Source: Pogona vitticeps | Lineage: Eukaryota; Chordata; Lepidosauria; Squamata; Agamidae | Direction: 5' to 3' | Assembly (NCBI RefSeq): GCF_051106095.1 | Contig: NC_135785.1 | Coordinates: 92,917,001-92,981,000 of the forward strand | DNA length: 64,000 bases | Shown here: piece by piece, positions 33,224-44,596 of the stretch | Layout of the letters: the number at the start of each line of letters is the position of its first letter | How positions within the stretch are numbered: position 1 is the stretch's first letter | Notes under the pieces: model-generated | The model's database searches: none | Told to the model about the DNA's origin: nothing | Seen by the model: only the letters and a program-made list of their open reading frames with translations | Program-made: the position numbers and the translations under genes

Positions 33224-33732
33224 TGTTACATACAGCACTGATGTTACCTGTCTGTCATGGGTTTGGAGGGAAAGTTCCATCCTATGGGGAGTGGAAGGCG
33301 GGACATCAGGAGGAGGGGCTGTACTGTATATATATGTGAAGCCTGTGTGGTGAAGAGGAGACAAAGCAGCAGCTGGGAAGAAGAAGCTGGTGTGGGAGTC
33401 TGTGTGTCAGACAGGGTACTACTGTGTGTCAGAGTACCAACCTGATAGGTTCAGGTGTCTGTTGGTTAGCCAGAACTGATAGGTTCAGGGTCTGTGCTTC
33501 AAGTTAAGGGTTCTGTGTGAACCAAACTGTATGCATGTATGAATGAGACTAAGCCACGTTACTTTATCTTATTCACCTGATTATTTTATTTTCCCTGTGT
33601 GTTGTTTTAAATAAACCTTATTCTTTTATTTGTTTAAAAATCCATCCCTGGTCTGTGTGACTTCTTATAGGGAATGGTTGGTGGCAGCTTAGTTAACGCG
33701 TGGCAGATCCCAGTAGGTCTGGGTTTGTCACA
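33224..33732 (+). repeat. 3' LTR of the Gmr1-like element
   Basis: It has the same length as the 5' LTR and appears identical to it, is preceded by the purine tract AAAGAGGGGAGG (33212-33223), and is followed by the ATTAT duplication. Confidence 0.93.
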
Positions 33733-34190
33733 ATTATTATTTGCATGGAAGCCTCTTCTCTGTTGATAGTGTTGTTGGAAGCAATGCCCTTTTGCATGCA
33801 GTGAAATATGGTCAGACAGCATGGCTGGTTTGTGTCTGGAAGACTGCTTTTAATCACAGCTCAAAGACTCAGCAGGATTTTCTTTTAAGGATTTTCATAC
33901 AGTCATGGCCAAAAATATTGGCACCCTTGCAGTTCTGTCAGAAAATGCAACCCTTCTCTCAGAAAATTCTTGCAGTTGCAAATGTTTTGGTACTCACATG
34001 TTCATTTCTTTGGTTTGCGTTGGAACAACTCACAAAAAAGAGAAGAAAAGTCAAATATGATACAATCCCACACAGCAATCCAAATATGCACTGGCCAAAA
34101 TTATTGGCACCCATAGCTTAATATTTGGTAGCACCCCCTTTGGAAAAAATAACTGAAATCAATTGCTTCCAGTAACCATGAATGAGCTTC

Positions 34191-35190
<1,000 letters not shown>

Positions 35191-35466
35191 GCTCAGTGTC
35201 ACACACAACACAAAGGTTGAGTCAACTTTTCTCCATTATAACTGGTTGCAAGTGTGATTACTATATTGCCCACACCTCTTACTTGCAACAGGTGTGTCTA
35301 AATACAAATTAAAAGAGCATCACATGCTTGAAAAGCAATTGTTTCTTATAGTTTAGACAGGGTGCCAATAATTTTGGCCAGCGCATTTTTGGGTTTCTGT
35401 GTGGGATTGTATCAGATTTGACTTTTCTTCTCTGTTTTTTTGGTTCCAATTCAAAGCAAAGAAACG

Positions 35467-35469
35467 AAC

Positions 35470-35509
<40 letters not shown>

Positions 35510-35562
35510 TTCATTCATTCATTCATTCATTCATTCATTCAACTTGTATGCCGCCCACACGG
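35467..35562 (-). repeat. L2/CR1-type LINE tail with (TTTA)n(TTCA)n inserted in the Tc1 right repeat
   Basis: A run of TTTA units turns into TTCA units and then TTGTATGCCGCCCACACGGT. This is the minus-strand form of the GGGCGG hairpin tail plus AAAT microsatellite. It separates the Tc1 terminal-repeat sequence ending AAGCAAAGAAACGAACAT from its continuation at TTTTGTAAGTTCC, so it postdates the Tc1 insertion. Confidence 0.7.
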
Positions 35563-35680
35563 TCGCACCCTGCAAGGGTTTTGTAAGTTCCAAAACATTT
35601 GCAACTGCAACAGTTTTCTGAGAGAAGGGTTGCATTTTCTGACAGAATTGCAAGAGTGCCAATATTTTTGGCCATGACTG

Positions 35681-35944
35681 TGTGTGCACATCTCTGTTCA
35701 TTTTCAGGTAGCATAACAGGTAAGTACAGTGAGTGAGCTCAAAACCCAGTCTCTTTTCGCTTCCATTATTCTTTTAAACTGAATCGAGTCCAACACATAA
35801 AATCCAGAAGTTTCATTTGTGTCTTCCATGGCATGCAGTCAGCAGATCCTTCTGTTTCTGACTTCCTTTGAAGCATCTTTTTTCAGTTCCAAATGAGTAT
35901 GCCACAGATGTTCAAGGTCAGTTGTCTGAAAATGCTGTTATATG
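35681..35944. other. Unique DNA
   Basis: Nothing recognisable between the Tc1 element and the next SINE. Confidence 0.4.
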
Positions 35945-36185
35945 TGGTGCACAGCTCTCTGGATAACCAAGTGGTTTAGGTTTAGATTGTGGAGCTAAAG
36001 GTTGGGAATTTGATTCCCCACTGTGTGCCTCATGTGAATAAAGCCAGCCTGTGTGGCCCTTGGGTAAGCAACACAGTCCCAAGATGATCCCCAGAATGGA
36101 ATGGTAAACCACTTCTGTGTATTATCTACCTAGAAAACCCTGAAAAGGGACACCATATGTCAGAATTGAACTGATGGCGCATGAT
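35945..36185 (+). repeat. tRNA-derived SINE (family A)
   Basis: Head GCTCTCTGGATAACCAAGTG and GGGAATTTGATTCCCCACTG (B box), body AAAGCCAGCCTGTGTGGCCC and ATGGTAAACCACTTCTGTGT, tail GTCAGAATTGAACTGATGGC. The copy is nearly complete. Confidence 0.8.
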
Positions 36186-36206
36186 TACTGTCATCATGGT
36201 GTAGTG

Positions 36207-36344
36207 CAATGTTTCATAACCTTGAGTAACCCAGGTGTTCATGGACTGCAGCTCCAAGAAACTCCAGCCAGCATGGCTGGTAGAAAAGGTTTCTGGGAAT
36301 TGCAGTCCAAGAATACCTGGGTTACCCAAGATTGGGAGCCACTG
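36207..36344. mobile_element. hAT-type foldback MITE with 8-bp target duplication
   Basis: The two halves are inverted copies: CAATGTTTCATAACCTTGAG at the left against the complement CAGTGGCTCCCAATCTTGGG at the right, continuing through GGACTGCAGCTCC and GGAATTGCAGTCC. Flanks GTGTAGTG and ATGTGGTG match at 6 of 8 positions, fitting a hAT-type 8-bp duplication. At 138 bp there is no coding capacity. Relics of similar arms occur near 14400, 41093 and 49910. Confidence 0.75.
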
Positions 36345-36424
36345 ATGTGGTGCATAAATAGCAGTGGTGCCTTATGCTTTGTCAGAAAGGAGGAAATGCA
36401 GCAATAGAAGAGAGCACACCGTTT

Positions 36425-36617
36425 TACAGCTGCTAGTGTCTGGATTGCTAGTTAGGTACCTGGCTGGTTTGGAGATCAGTTCCCCACTGCGCATCCCAGA
36501 ACGGTCAGTCTCAGGGTGCCCCCAAAAGAAGGGAAGGGTAAACCTACTCTCTACCTAGAAAACCCTGGAAAAAGTCAGACCATAAGTCAGAATGGACTGA
36601 GGGCACACAATTATGAT
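36425..36617 (+). repeat. tRNA-derived SINE (family A), degraded
   Basis: Head GGATTGCTAGTTAGGTACCT and ATCAGTTCCCCACTGCGCAT, body GAAGGGAAGGGTAAACC and CTACCTAGAAAACCCTGG, tail ACCATAAGTCAGAATGGACT. Internally shortened relative to the copy at 35945. Confidence 0.7.
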
Positions 36618-37529
36618 TAATTTCTAAGTGTAATTCCAAAATTAGATAAAATTATTATGATTTAAATCGAAATAAATCCATCTTACTACAATGCAGGCTT
36701 GCCACCATGTAACCTGGGTATCTCAATGTGCTGTCCTGGTGCTAACTGTGGATGGGCAAATTCAAGGCTCCTGCTTCTTCCTCTTTATGTTTCTTTATCG
36801 GTAAACTACTGGCCTTCCAATAGAAGACGGTCTCTTGTAAAGAAGGGCACATGATCACTTCAGTCAGTATGCTTTGTACTTCCCTAGATGATGAGAAACT
36901 GGGTTTTGTCTCCTTTTCTAGGAGAGAATTGAAGTGTTTTTGTAATGCTTTGTTTACAAATTTGGAACATGAAGGATGTGATAAGGCATTCCTGTCAGCT
37001 ATCAGATCTCTGGACAGACAGGGCTTCCCAGGACCAACTGCAGGTATGAGGCTGCCCTCTAGTGGGCCTACTCCTTGCCACTGCAGAGGTTGCTGTACAG
37101 TATATACGCACGTATTTACTACAACTGCCAGAACTGTGAAGCCAGGGTCAACTCTGGCCCTGGTGGGTGGGAGTCTCCAGGTGCTGTGTTCCAAAAAATT
37201 ATTTTTCCAAGCTTTGACACAGCCATCCATGATCTAAAACCTTCATGCACTGGAAGATTTATAATATACTGAAGCAATATAATTGGTTCATGGATACTTT
37301 GGAAATGAAAGACAGGTGAACATTTAGGAAAATTTAATTTGATGATACCAACAGAAGACATTTTTCATAATGACTGAGTGATCATTTTATTGGATATATA
37401 CAGTATATATATGTAGATATATCCTACATTATGAAGGAACTTAATGGCTTTTAGAACAGTCAAGCAAAAGTCAATATTCAGGGAATTTAAAAAGTCATCG
37501 TGTTAGCTTTAAAAAGCTTCACAATGATA
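36618..37529. other. Unique DNA
   Basis: Overlapping open frames of up to 162 codons on both strands (36742-37237) have no motif, start context or splice structure that I can support. GC is slightly elevated. The stretch could hide an old repeat. Confidence 0.35.
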
Positions 37530-37705
37530 ATAATGACATGCTGTCAACTCAATTCTAAGTTATGGTGAACTTTCCCAGGGTTTTCTAGGTACAGAGTACT
37601 TCATAGTGGCTTACCGTTCCTTTCTTCTGGGGAATTCTGGGATAGCCTGGCTGGGGGAATCAGACTCATAACCTCTGGCTCTGCAGTCAGGTACCCAACC
37701 CATTG
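37530..37705 (-). repeat. tRNA-derived SINE (family A)
   Basis: Tail complement CATGCTGTCAACTCAATTCT, body TTTTCTAGGTACAGAGTACT and TGGCTTACCGTTCC, head complement AACCTCTGGCTCTGCAGTCA. It lies on the minus strand. Confidence 0.75.
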
Positions 37706-38052
37706 ACGTATTCACAGTGTTAATCCTGCTTGATTTCTACATTCATGTTTTGTAATAAAATGGGTCTAAATTCCATGCATTGATCGGAACATTATTTATT
37801 TCTCATCGTACCAACATTATGTACAAACAACACTTTCCTGTTCTGCCTTCTTCTGTGTTTTAGAGTTTAAAAATGGTAGTGCTCACTTAATTTATTCTGC
37901 GTAAAGTATGCTGCACAGTACAATAATGAAAAATACTGTACGTGTTTTTATAGCTTGGTATTTGCAAAGAACTCATGTCGCCTTCTCAAAATGTACCGTG
38001 TGACATGCTGAGAAGACATAACATCAAGATATGAAGACCAAACCAAGCATGT

Positions 38053-38169
38053 CATGTGTGTGTGTGTGTGTGTGTGTATACACACACAAACATATATATA
38101 CACACATATATACACACACACACACTTGCTTATATATATATGTATATGTTTCATACATATACATGCTTA

Positions 38170-38243
<74 letters not shown>

Positions 38244-38390
38244 CACATACACATACACATATACATACATGCTTATGTATGTGTATATATATATATACGT
38301 ATATAAATATACACACACTCATATATATATACACAATTTATATATGTTACACACACATACACACACATGTTACACACACAAACATAGGAG
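38053..38390. repeat. Compound (TG)n/(CA)n/(TA)n microsatellite
   Basis: Alternating purine-pyrimidine tracts fill about 340 bp: (TG)n at 38054, (CA)n at 38110, (TG)n at 38169, (TA)n at 38193-38236, then CATACA units to 38360. Long open frames here are low-complexity reads of the repeat and are not genes. Confidence 0.9.
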
Positions 38391-39774
38391 ACTTTTAAAA
38401 TAGAATTTTTTAAAAATGCAGGCAAATATTTTTATTCCTAAAGAAATACCTGAACAAAGAATCTTTGGGCATATTTCTGAAAATCTTAGCATCTGGACTC
38501 AGCAGACTTTCTTAAGCTTCAAAGGCTTGCTTCTTGGCATTGCCAGCAAGAAAGACCTGCTGTGCAGCAGTCATAGATCTCACCATCTTAATGAAACATG
38601 AAAAAGAGCTAAAGACGGTACAAAAGCTGTGATGATGTCAATGTGCTTTCACTGCCCAGAAGTGTGTGTTTACTAAAGTTATCTAAGACCCAGAGTTAAA
38701 GAAATCAATTAAGTTAAACCCGAAGAAAGAACTGTACCATTAAAAAATGTTAAGGCTTACAAATTTCTATTGACAAATTAAAAATCTGATAAAATACATA
38801 GATTTCTATTTTTCCTTGGTGATAATGTAAAATGGCACTATGGAAATATGTATATGGATTAATTAGAATATCAGATGATCACTAACAGGTTAAGGGAATG
38901 CCTGAATTCCTCTGTCAGATAAATGCCTGGTGTCATAACGGCATCAGTGTTTCTGGTATTGTTCTGCCACAGGATCAAAACTTTCACCATCACAACAGTA
39001 TCTGAAGGGAAAATGGAATTGAATCTATATAGGCCTATATCTGTTGTTTCATTATTCTTTTTTGAGTGACTAGTCATATTTATTTTACATATTTCCAGAT
39101 GCTTGTCTACTGACTCTGTAGGGGTTAACTGAAGAACCCATCAATGCAAAATCAGGTGACGTTACTGACACATCAACAGTCTGAACCAAAGCACAGATAT
39201 TCATTGCTTTTGCAAGATAATTGGAATCAGATGTATTTTTCCCCACTTCGAGCCTAAGGCATTTTGGTTGCTTTAGCAACTTATTCCCTTTGCTTCCCTT
39301 GCTTCTGATGTCATTCTTGGACCAGATTGTTTTGCAATGCAGTGGCAGTGGCCGCCGGGATAAGGAGGTGCATGATGCCTGGAAATAAAGCCCATGTGCA
39401 CATTGTTGTTCATCAAAAGCCTGAGGGTACAATATATACACTAGACATGTAACTCCCACTGAAAACAATAGACATGGTTTATTTATTCACCTGAGTGACA
39501 TGTTCAATGGAATAAGTTGCTGGATCAAATCTAAGTACCTAAGACTGGGGATGAATTGTAGTTTTTTTAGAATGGAAAATAACATTGCTGCTATGATATA
39601 GCTATGCCAGTATTTCTTATGTTTTATATTCTCATTACCCTCTCCCCACCCTACAATCATCTCTGGTCAAATAGACTGCATAGATTTTGTAGTGCTTCAA
39701 GACACTGCAAAATCTGCTGGACTTGAAGACAAGATGGTGATGAAGGGAACAAGCTTGTGCACAATGCCACAGGC
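38391..39774. other. Unique DNA
   Basis: No gene or repeat was recognised with confidence. A 127-codon minus frame at 39085-39468 has no motif. Confidence 0.4.
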
Positions 39775-39777
39775 ATT

Positions 39778-39836
<59 letters not shown>

Positions 39837-39944
39837 TTCATTCATTCATTCATTCATTCATTCATTCATTCATTCATTTAATTTCATTTATACCCCGCCT
39901 ATCTAGTCAATTATGACCACTCTAGGCGGCTTATTTACATACTT
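39775..39944 (-). repeat. L2/CR1-type LINE tail with (TTTA)n(TTCA)n tract
   Basis: About 60 bp of TTTA units pass into TTCA units, followed by TATACCCCGCCTATCTAGTC and ACCACTCTAGGCGGCTTATT. CCGCCTA and TAGGCGG pair as the terminal hairpin. In minus orientation this is a hairpin followed by an AAAT-type tail, as at 35467 and 26930. Confidence 0.7.
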
Positions 39945-40150
39945 GTTAATGTTACATGCTGCCTTCCTTCCACTGAGCTCCAGGCAGAATACCTATAGCT
40001 CCCCCTCCCCACAACAACCCTGCGAAGTAGGTCAGACTGATAGGAAACAACCAATCCAAAGTTAGCAGCAAGTTTCATTAGCTCGGTGGGGAACAGGAAC
40101 TGGATTTCCCAAGCTCCACTCCAACAGTTTAACCACAACACCTCATTTTG
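39945..40150 (-). repeat. tRNA-derived SINE (family B)
   Basis: The plus strand shows ACAACAACCCTGCGAAGTAG, GGTCAGACTGATAG, GGGGAACAGGAACTGGATTT and CCACTCCAACAGTTTAACCA, the complement of the family B body and head. It abuts the LINE tail to its left, which may be its own 3' end. Confidence 0.65.
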
Positions 40151-40394
40151 CTCGGCACTGATGATTCTGTTTTCTGAATCCTCTTTTTTTTTTTTTAATG
40201 AAGAATGGTGAATGACTCTTATCAAATATAAAATGGGGGAGGCTGTCTGGGTGTAGCTGCTGGGCTTCTCCAGAAGAGTAGCTAGAGGCCCGAAAGGGTG
40301 GGACAACTGCTAACTTTTCATGGGGTGAGCCCTCTTCCTCGGCTACAAGGCAGTGAGTGGATCCTGAGCAGCCTAGTGGTATATATATATATAT

Positions 40395-40533
40395 GACCTG
40401 CCACCAGCAGTCATCAAAAAGTACTCCAACATAGCCCTGAGCTTTAACATACTTAACATAAATATAAATATGTAAGTATGTTAAAGCTCAGGGCTGTGTT
40501 GGAGTTCTTTTTGATGACTGCTGGTGGCAGGTC
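40395..40533. repeat. 139-bp near-perfect palindrome (foldback)
   Basis: The left arm GACCTGCCACCAGCAGTCAT... (40395 to about 40456) and the right arm (about 40471-40533, ending ATGACTGCTGGTGGCAGGTC) are inverted copies differing at about two positions over some 60 bases. The loop is about 14 AT-rich bases. A (TA)n tract lies immediately left. I do not recognise the arm sequence as a known family. Confidence 0.9.
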
Positions 40534-42022
40534 CATAGAATGAATAGGAATTTCATTTGCAGGGTGCATATGATGAGAGAGTACCGTTGCAACTGAAGAA
40601 GGTGCTTCTCTCACAATCTCTCCTCACATTTGTGAGGTGGATTCACACGACAAAATGGGCAGTCTAGAAATGCAGGTCAAAATCTCCCTTGCATTTAGCG
40701 CTGGCAAGGGCTTCACTGTGGGTCCAGCTCACATCCTACCTTTACTGCACCATTTTAAAGCTGACTGCCAGCAGTTGGTTTGCATAGTGATGATGTGGGA
40801 AGTGGGAATATTTCCAAGTCAGACACATGGCAAAGCAATCATCTCACTACTCGACTACACGTTGAACTTTGGCACAGCTCAGTTCGACCGACATCGCTTA
40901 ATGGGTTGGGTCTGGTTGTATGGGATTGTGCTCTCACTGATGGATCAATACTGTAACAAAGGAATGTGAAATTATTCACATTTCTATGTGCCTACCAGAA
41001 GAAAGAAGTGTGCTCTTTATATTCATGTAGGCACACAGGCATGTAAATTAATGGGAGTTTCAACACCATTGTGAAACCAAACCTAGTTGCTTTCCAGGAC
41101 TACAACACCCAGAATCCTCTACTCAGCAGGGCCACTGTTGTGCTTGCTGGGGAATTCTCAGAATTGTAGTAAAAAAGACTTCTTTTTACCAGCTCATTGT
41201 AAAACCAATTGGAAACAGAGGTTTCTATTTAGTATTTTTGTTTCCTTGCATCAGAAAAGAGCTAGTTTCCCAAATTCTCTTTGCAAAGAGAGAAAGTCAT
41301 GACAAAGCAGACAGGCTGCTTGAGTTCAAGTGAGAATGCCTTGGTTCTCCTCCAACCACCTTGATATATTTATTGCTATAGCTCTTCATATGGAGAGGAG
41401 AATGTTCCCCCATAGGTAATGGTTCTCAAATAACACATTGGACCAATTACAAAATGTCTTGCTGCTGCATTCACATCCAACACCACTGTGACTTTTAATT
41501 TTATTTTTATAAGGCTCTTGCTTGGCTACAGCATGCAGGATATGCATTTTCTTGTAACTTGTAATTCAGGAAACAAGAAACAGTGATTGTGTCTAGAAAT
41601 TATAAATTAATCCCACGGGGAATGTGAGCAATCCACAAGCCTATATATATGGAATTTCACTGGAGCTGCCATGTTTTCTTCTGGTAAATTATGAGCAGCC
41701 CAGCCATGCAGGAAAGAGCAGTCTTCATGGTATCTCAAGAGTCCCTGCTGCTCAGCCTTCAGTTGCTAAAAATGTGATCAGTGAAATATGAGGGCCCTGG
41801 TTGAATTATGACTGGTGTCATAAGCCTACACACTGCAGCAGAGGTATCTAGAGAAGACCAGCTGTGAAGAACCAACCTCATAACTTGGTTCAAGAACTTC
41901 ACAATTCATAGTCAGTCTTGATATGGTTTGGATTGATTGGGACCTGGTTTGATCCAATTTGGACAAAAATCAAAATGTAATACAGTAGATGCAATAGTGG
42001 CTGTAACTATTAATAATGGAAG
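40534..42022. other. Unique DNA with a MITE-like relic
   Basis: No gene was recognised. GACTACAACACCCAGAATCC (41099-41118) and the inverse GGGGAATTCTCAGAATTGTA (41150-41169) form an imperfect foldback of the hAT-MITE style. A 110-codon frame at 40637-40969 has no motif. Confidence 0.4.
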
Positions 42023-42143
42023 AAAGATTTACTTAAGAGAATGAAATCTGGAGATATTGTATGCCCTTTAACCCTGCCAAATAGGTTTACTTTCTGCTCA
42101 CCTGCCTGCCTTTCTGCCAGATACTTTTAAAGATTCTTAAGGA

Positions 42144-42697
42144 TAGTCACGGTAGCGGAATGCAAAAAAGGTGATGTCATTCCTGCCTGTCCATCACAAA
42201 AAAGGGGAGGAGCCAAGGATAGAGCAGGAGGGGCGGAGCTAGAGTGACAGGGAGTTGAAGGGACAGTTAGGGACAGTTGGAGTTAGGGAGAGGTAGAAAG
42301 AGTCAGGGACTAGAAGATGTATAGAGAGTGTTAGGGTTTAGGAATACATCAAAGGGGTTTAGGAAAGGAAATTAAAAGTAAAACACATGGAACCAGAAGG
42401 AATGAACGTATAAGCATAACAAGAGAGATATAAAACTGATAGTAAAGTGATTGACTGCATGATCCTAAAAGTATTAACACCCGAACCAACTCATATATGA
42501 TTTTCCTGTTGATTTAGTCTATAATAAAAGAATACTTAATCCTAAACCCTGCTTCCTAAATTATATAACCCTTTTGGGGTGGCAGCTACTGTGTGGGACT
42601 TGAAGTGGTATTAGAGAATACCTGGTGGCAGTGAAAAGGGTGTGTGTTCCTTTGTGAGGCCCAAAGAAATAGGGGCCACAAAGGGTTGATCGCCACA
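42144..42697 (+). repeat. LTR-like block of the 42-kb relic
   Basis: The block has GTCACGG near the start, a purine-rich GGAGTTAGGGAGAGG stretch, AATAAAAG at about 42522, GGGGTGGCAGCTACTG near 42575 and a CGCCACA end. The primer-binding-like site begins two bases after. The boundaries are by analogy with the other two LTRs and could be off by several bases. Confidence 0.6.
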
Positions 42698-43517
42698 AGT
42701 GGTGGCAGCGTTGTGGGATCGAAAGATAATCCAGTGAGCCAAAAAGATCCCAGTAAACCAAAGAAAAACTTGCATTTCCTGAGCTTAGGGAACCTAGTAG
42801 TCTGGTGCTGGAAGGGCAGGAGTGGGACCCTTGAAAGTGGCTTGGAGAAAAGCTTTTAAAAGGACTCCTGAGTGCAGACCAGGGAAGGACTACAGAAAGG
42901 GAAAGCTCTGAGGAAAATTCAACAGTTTAAGGTTTACCTCAAGATTGTGAAAGACCAAGGGGCTAGCTTTGGGGTCCTAGGCTCTGAGAAGAGAGGGCTG
43001 AGGGGACACGAAGCAGAAGCCAGGGTCAAACACAGATCTGAGGGGAACAAGGACAAGCAGAGGAGCTTGGAAAACAGAAAAATGAACAGAAGTAGGTGTG
43101 TGGCTGGAAGCCAAAAGAAACAGTGTATCCCACGAGGAGATCAGTCTGGGTGCCTGGAATAACAAAGTAGCGAAGCGAACCTAGGCTAGGCTGTCGAAGC
43201 TACTAAATATCTCCCTCCCTAACACAGAGAAAAAAAATAGGTCCCTTTTCAAAAGAGGCTTGTGTTTCTGAATCTGAGAACGCAGATAAGCCATGCCTTC
43301 TAAGAGAGGGAAAAGATTAACAATGGAGGTACCTGAAAGACAAGGGTTACCTCACGAAGAGGAAAGTCCTCTCAAAGTAGTTGAGCAAGAAAATGATGAT
43401 GCTCAGGAGGATATTGCTCAGGAGTAGGATGACTCAAAGGGAGGAGAAGAAACTCTAACCTCTCAAGAGTTTCAAAAGTGGAAATGGGACAAGGAATTTC
43501 AACTAAGACAATTAGCC

Positions 43518-43928
43518 ATGGAGCAAGAAAGAGAAAAGATGAGGGCAGAAAGGGAAATGGCCATGACCATGAGGAAAAAAGAGATGGAACTGAAACACCA
43601 ATTTAGAATGGCACAATTAGAATTAACAGCTCTAAATGAGAATAATAACAATTCAGCAGTTGAAGAAATTTCAAAAAGAGAAAAATATGAGACTCAGGCC
43701 AGACAAAGTAAGCAAGATCTTGAAAATTGGAATCTGCAAAAAGACATTAAATTAAAAGAAATCAAAGCTAAGACTGAAGCAAAATTAAAAGAAATACGAG
43801 CTAGGGCTGAGGAAGATTTATTTAAGAGAATGAAATCTGGAGATATTGTATACCCTTTAACCCTGCCAAATAGGTTTCTTTCTGCTCACCTGCCTGCCTT
43901 TCTGCCAGATACTTTTAAAGATTCTTAA
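43518..43928 (+). pseudogene. gag-like coiled-coil fragment of the 42-kb relic (fossil)
   Basis: A 136-codon frame is almost entirely charged coiled coil (EQEREKMRAEREMAMTMRKK, LNENNNNS), the same style as the N-terminal gag region of the 28-kb element (EREKMAFELRKLELMNQNNN). A related MPSKRGKRL start lies upstream near 43293. No capsid, knuckle or enzymatic part follows. It is a fossil fragment. Confidence 0.6.
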
Positions 43929-43938
43929 GGATAGTCAC

Positions 43939-44305
43939 CATTTCCCCTGCTCCAATACTGCTTGGACAGTAAGGACACTGGCAACCTCAGAGAGGATTAG
44001 TCACGGCAAATTGTAGACAGGTAAGTCCAGATAACATGGTCATGCTGCCCAGAGATGATCCAACACGTATCAAGGATACTGGATGCACTTTACTGGCTTG
44101 TGGGAGGATGGGTTACACACTCCATCTAAAGCAAACCTATTTTTTTATAACTGCCGCAAACTATATTTTAGGAGTAAAACCAAATTCACACCAAAAAGAC
44201 CAAATTACTTGATAGCCACCATCTATAGTATGCTTTGCAGCAAACATTTGTTGGTGTCCAGGAGCTTTGGGATGTTCGTTCTTTGAACATGTTGTTCTTT
44301 CGATT
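43939..44305. other. Unclassified DNA, right flank of the LTR relic
   Basis: No gene is seen. The last 14 bases (TTGTTCTTTCGATT, 44292-44305) are the left copy of the next element's target-site duplication. Confidence 0.4.
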
Positions 44306-44582
44306 GTTGTGGGTTTTTCAGGGTCTTTGGCCATGTTTTGAAGGTTGTTCTTCCTGACGTTCCACCAATCTCTGTGGCTGGCATCTTCAGATGACAGGAG
44401 TAGGAACTCTGTGCTCATGAGTAGGAACTCTATCCGTACAACAGAGCATGGACAGAGTTCCTACTCCTGTCCTCTGAAGATGCCGCCACAGACACTGGCA
44501 AAACATCAGAACACGGCCAAAGAGCCCAAAAAACCCACAACAAGCAGTAGATCCTGGCCGTGAAAGCCTTTGAGAATACATT
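44306..44582. mobile_element. Foldback retroinsertion, possibly Penelope-like, with 14-bp target duplication
   Basis: The left arm holds GTTGTGGGTTTTTCAGGGTC and TCTGTGGCTGGCATCTTCAG. The right arm holds the inverse, GAAGATGCCGCCACAGACAC and CAAAAAACCCACAACAAGC. The arms are about 100 bp each around a short core with GAGTAGGAACTCT repeats. TTGTTCTTTCGATT (44292-44305) and TTGTTCTTTCAATT (44583-44596) flank it, a 14-bp duplication with one mismatch. The GAAGATGCC...CACAG and AAAAACCCACAACAA blocks resemble reptile Penelope-like element ends, but that assignment is from memory. Confidence 0.6.
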
Positions 44583-44596
44583 TTGTTCTTTCAATT

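Larger units (their letters stand above)
28458..33732 (+). mobile_element. Gmr1-like LTR retrotransposon (Ty3/gypsy clade), fossil with paired LTRs
   Basis: Two 509-bp LTRs (28458-28966 and 33224-33732) begin TGTTACAT and end TTTGTCACA and look identical by eye. The 5-bp sequence ATTAT flanks both sides (28453-28457 and 33733-33737). A TGG-starting primer-binding site follows the left LTR at about 28972, and a purine tract (AAAGAGGGGAGG) precedes the right LTR. One long frame (29404-32949) covers gag, zinc knuckle, integrase and, after it, the end of reverse transcriptase with RNase H. Integrase before RT/RNase H is the mark of Gmr1-like elements. The outline looks whole, but the coding region is broken, with at least two breaks. 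The matching LTRs imply a recent insertion. Confidence 0.93.
42024..43938 (+). mobile_element. Broken LTR-retroelement relic related to the Gmr1-like element
   Basis: A single LTR-like block (about 42144-42697) lies between two copies of a roughly 120-bp gag piece (42024-42145 and 43817-43938). Downstream of the LTR are a primer-binding-like TGGTGGCAGCGTTGTGGGAT (42700), a leader and a gag-like coiled-coil region. The LTR start resembles the solo LTR (GTCACGG...TGATGTCATTCCTGCC against GTGACGG...TGACGTCACCTGCC), and the primer-binding sequence resembles that of the 28-kb element. The element is broken in several places, lacks pol and lacks outer LTRs. It appears older than the 28-kb copy. Confidence 0.75.

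Noticed and set aside
36742-37237. Overlapping 162- and 128-codon frames on opposite strands
   Set aside because: No conserved motif, no start context or splice pattern. Insufficient for a gene call.
38024-38403. Several 80-115 codon Tyr/Ile/Cys/Val-rich frames
   Set aside because: They are translations of the TG/CA/TA microsatellite.
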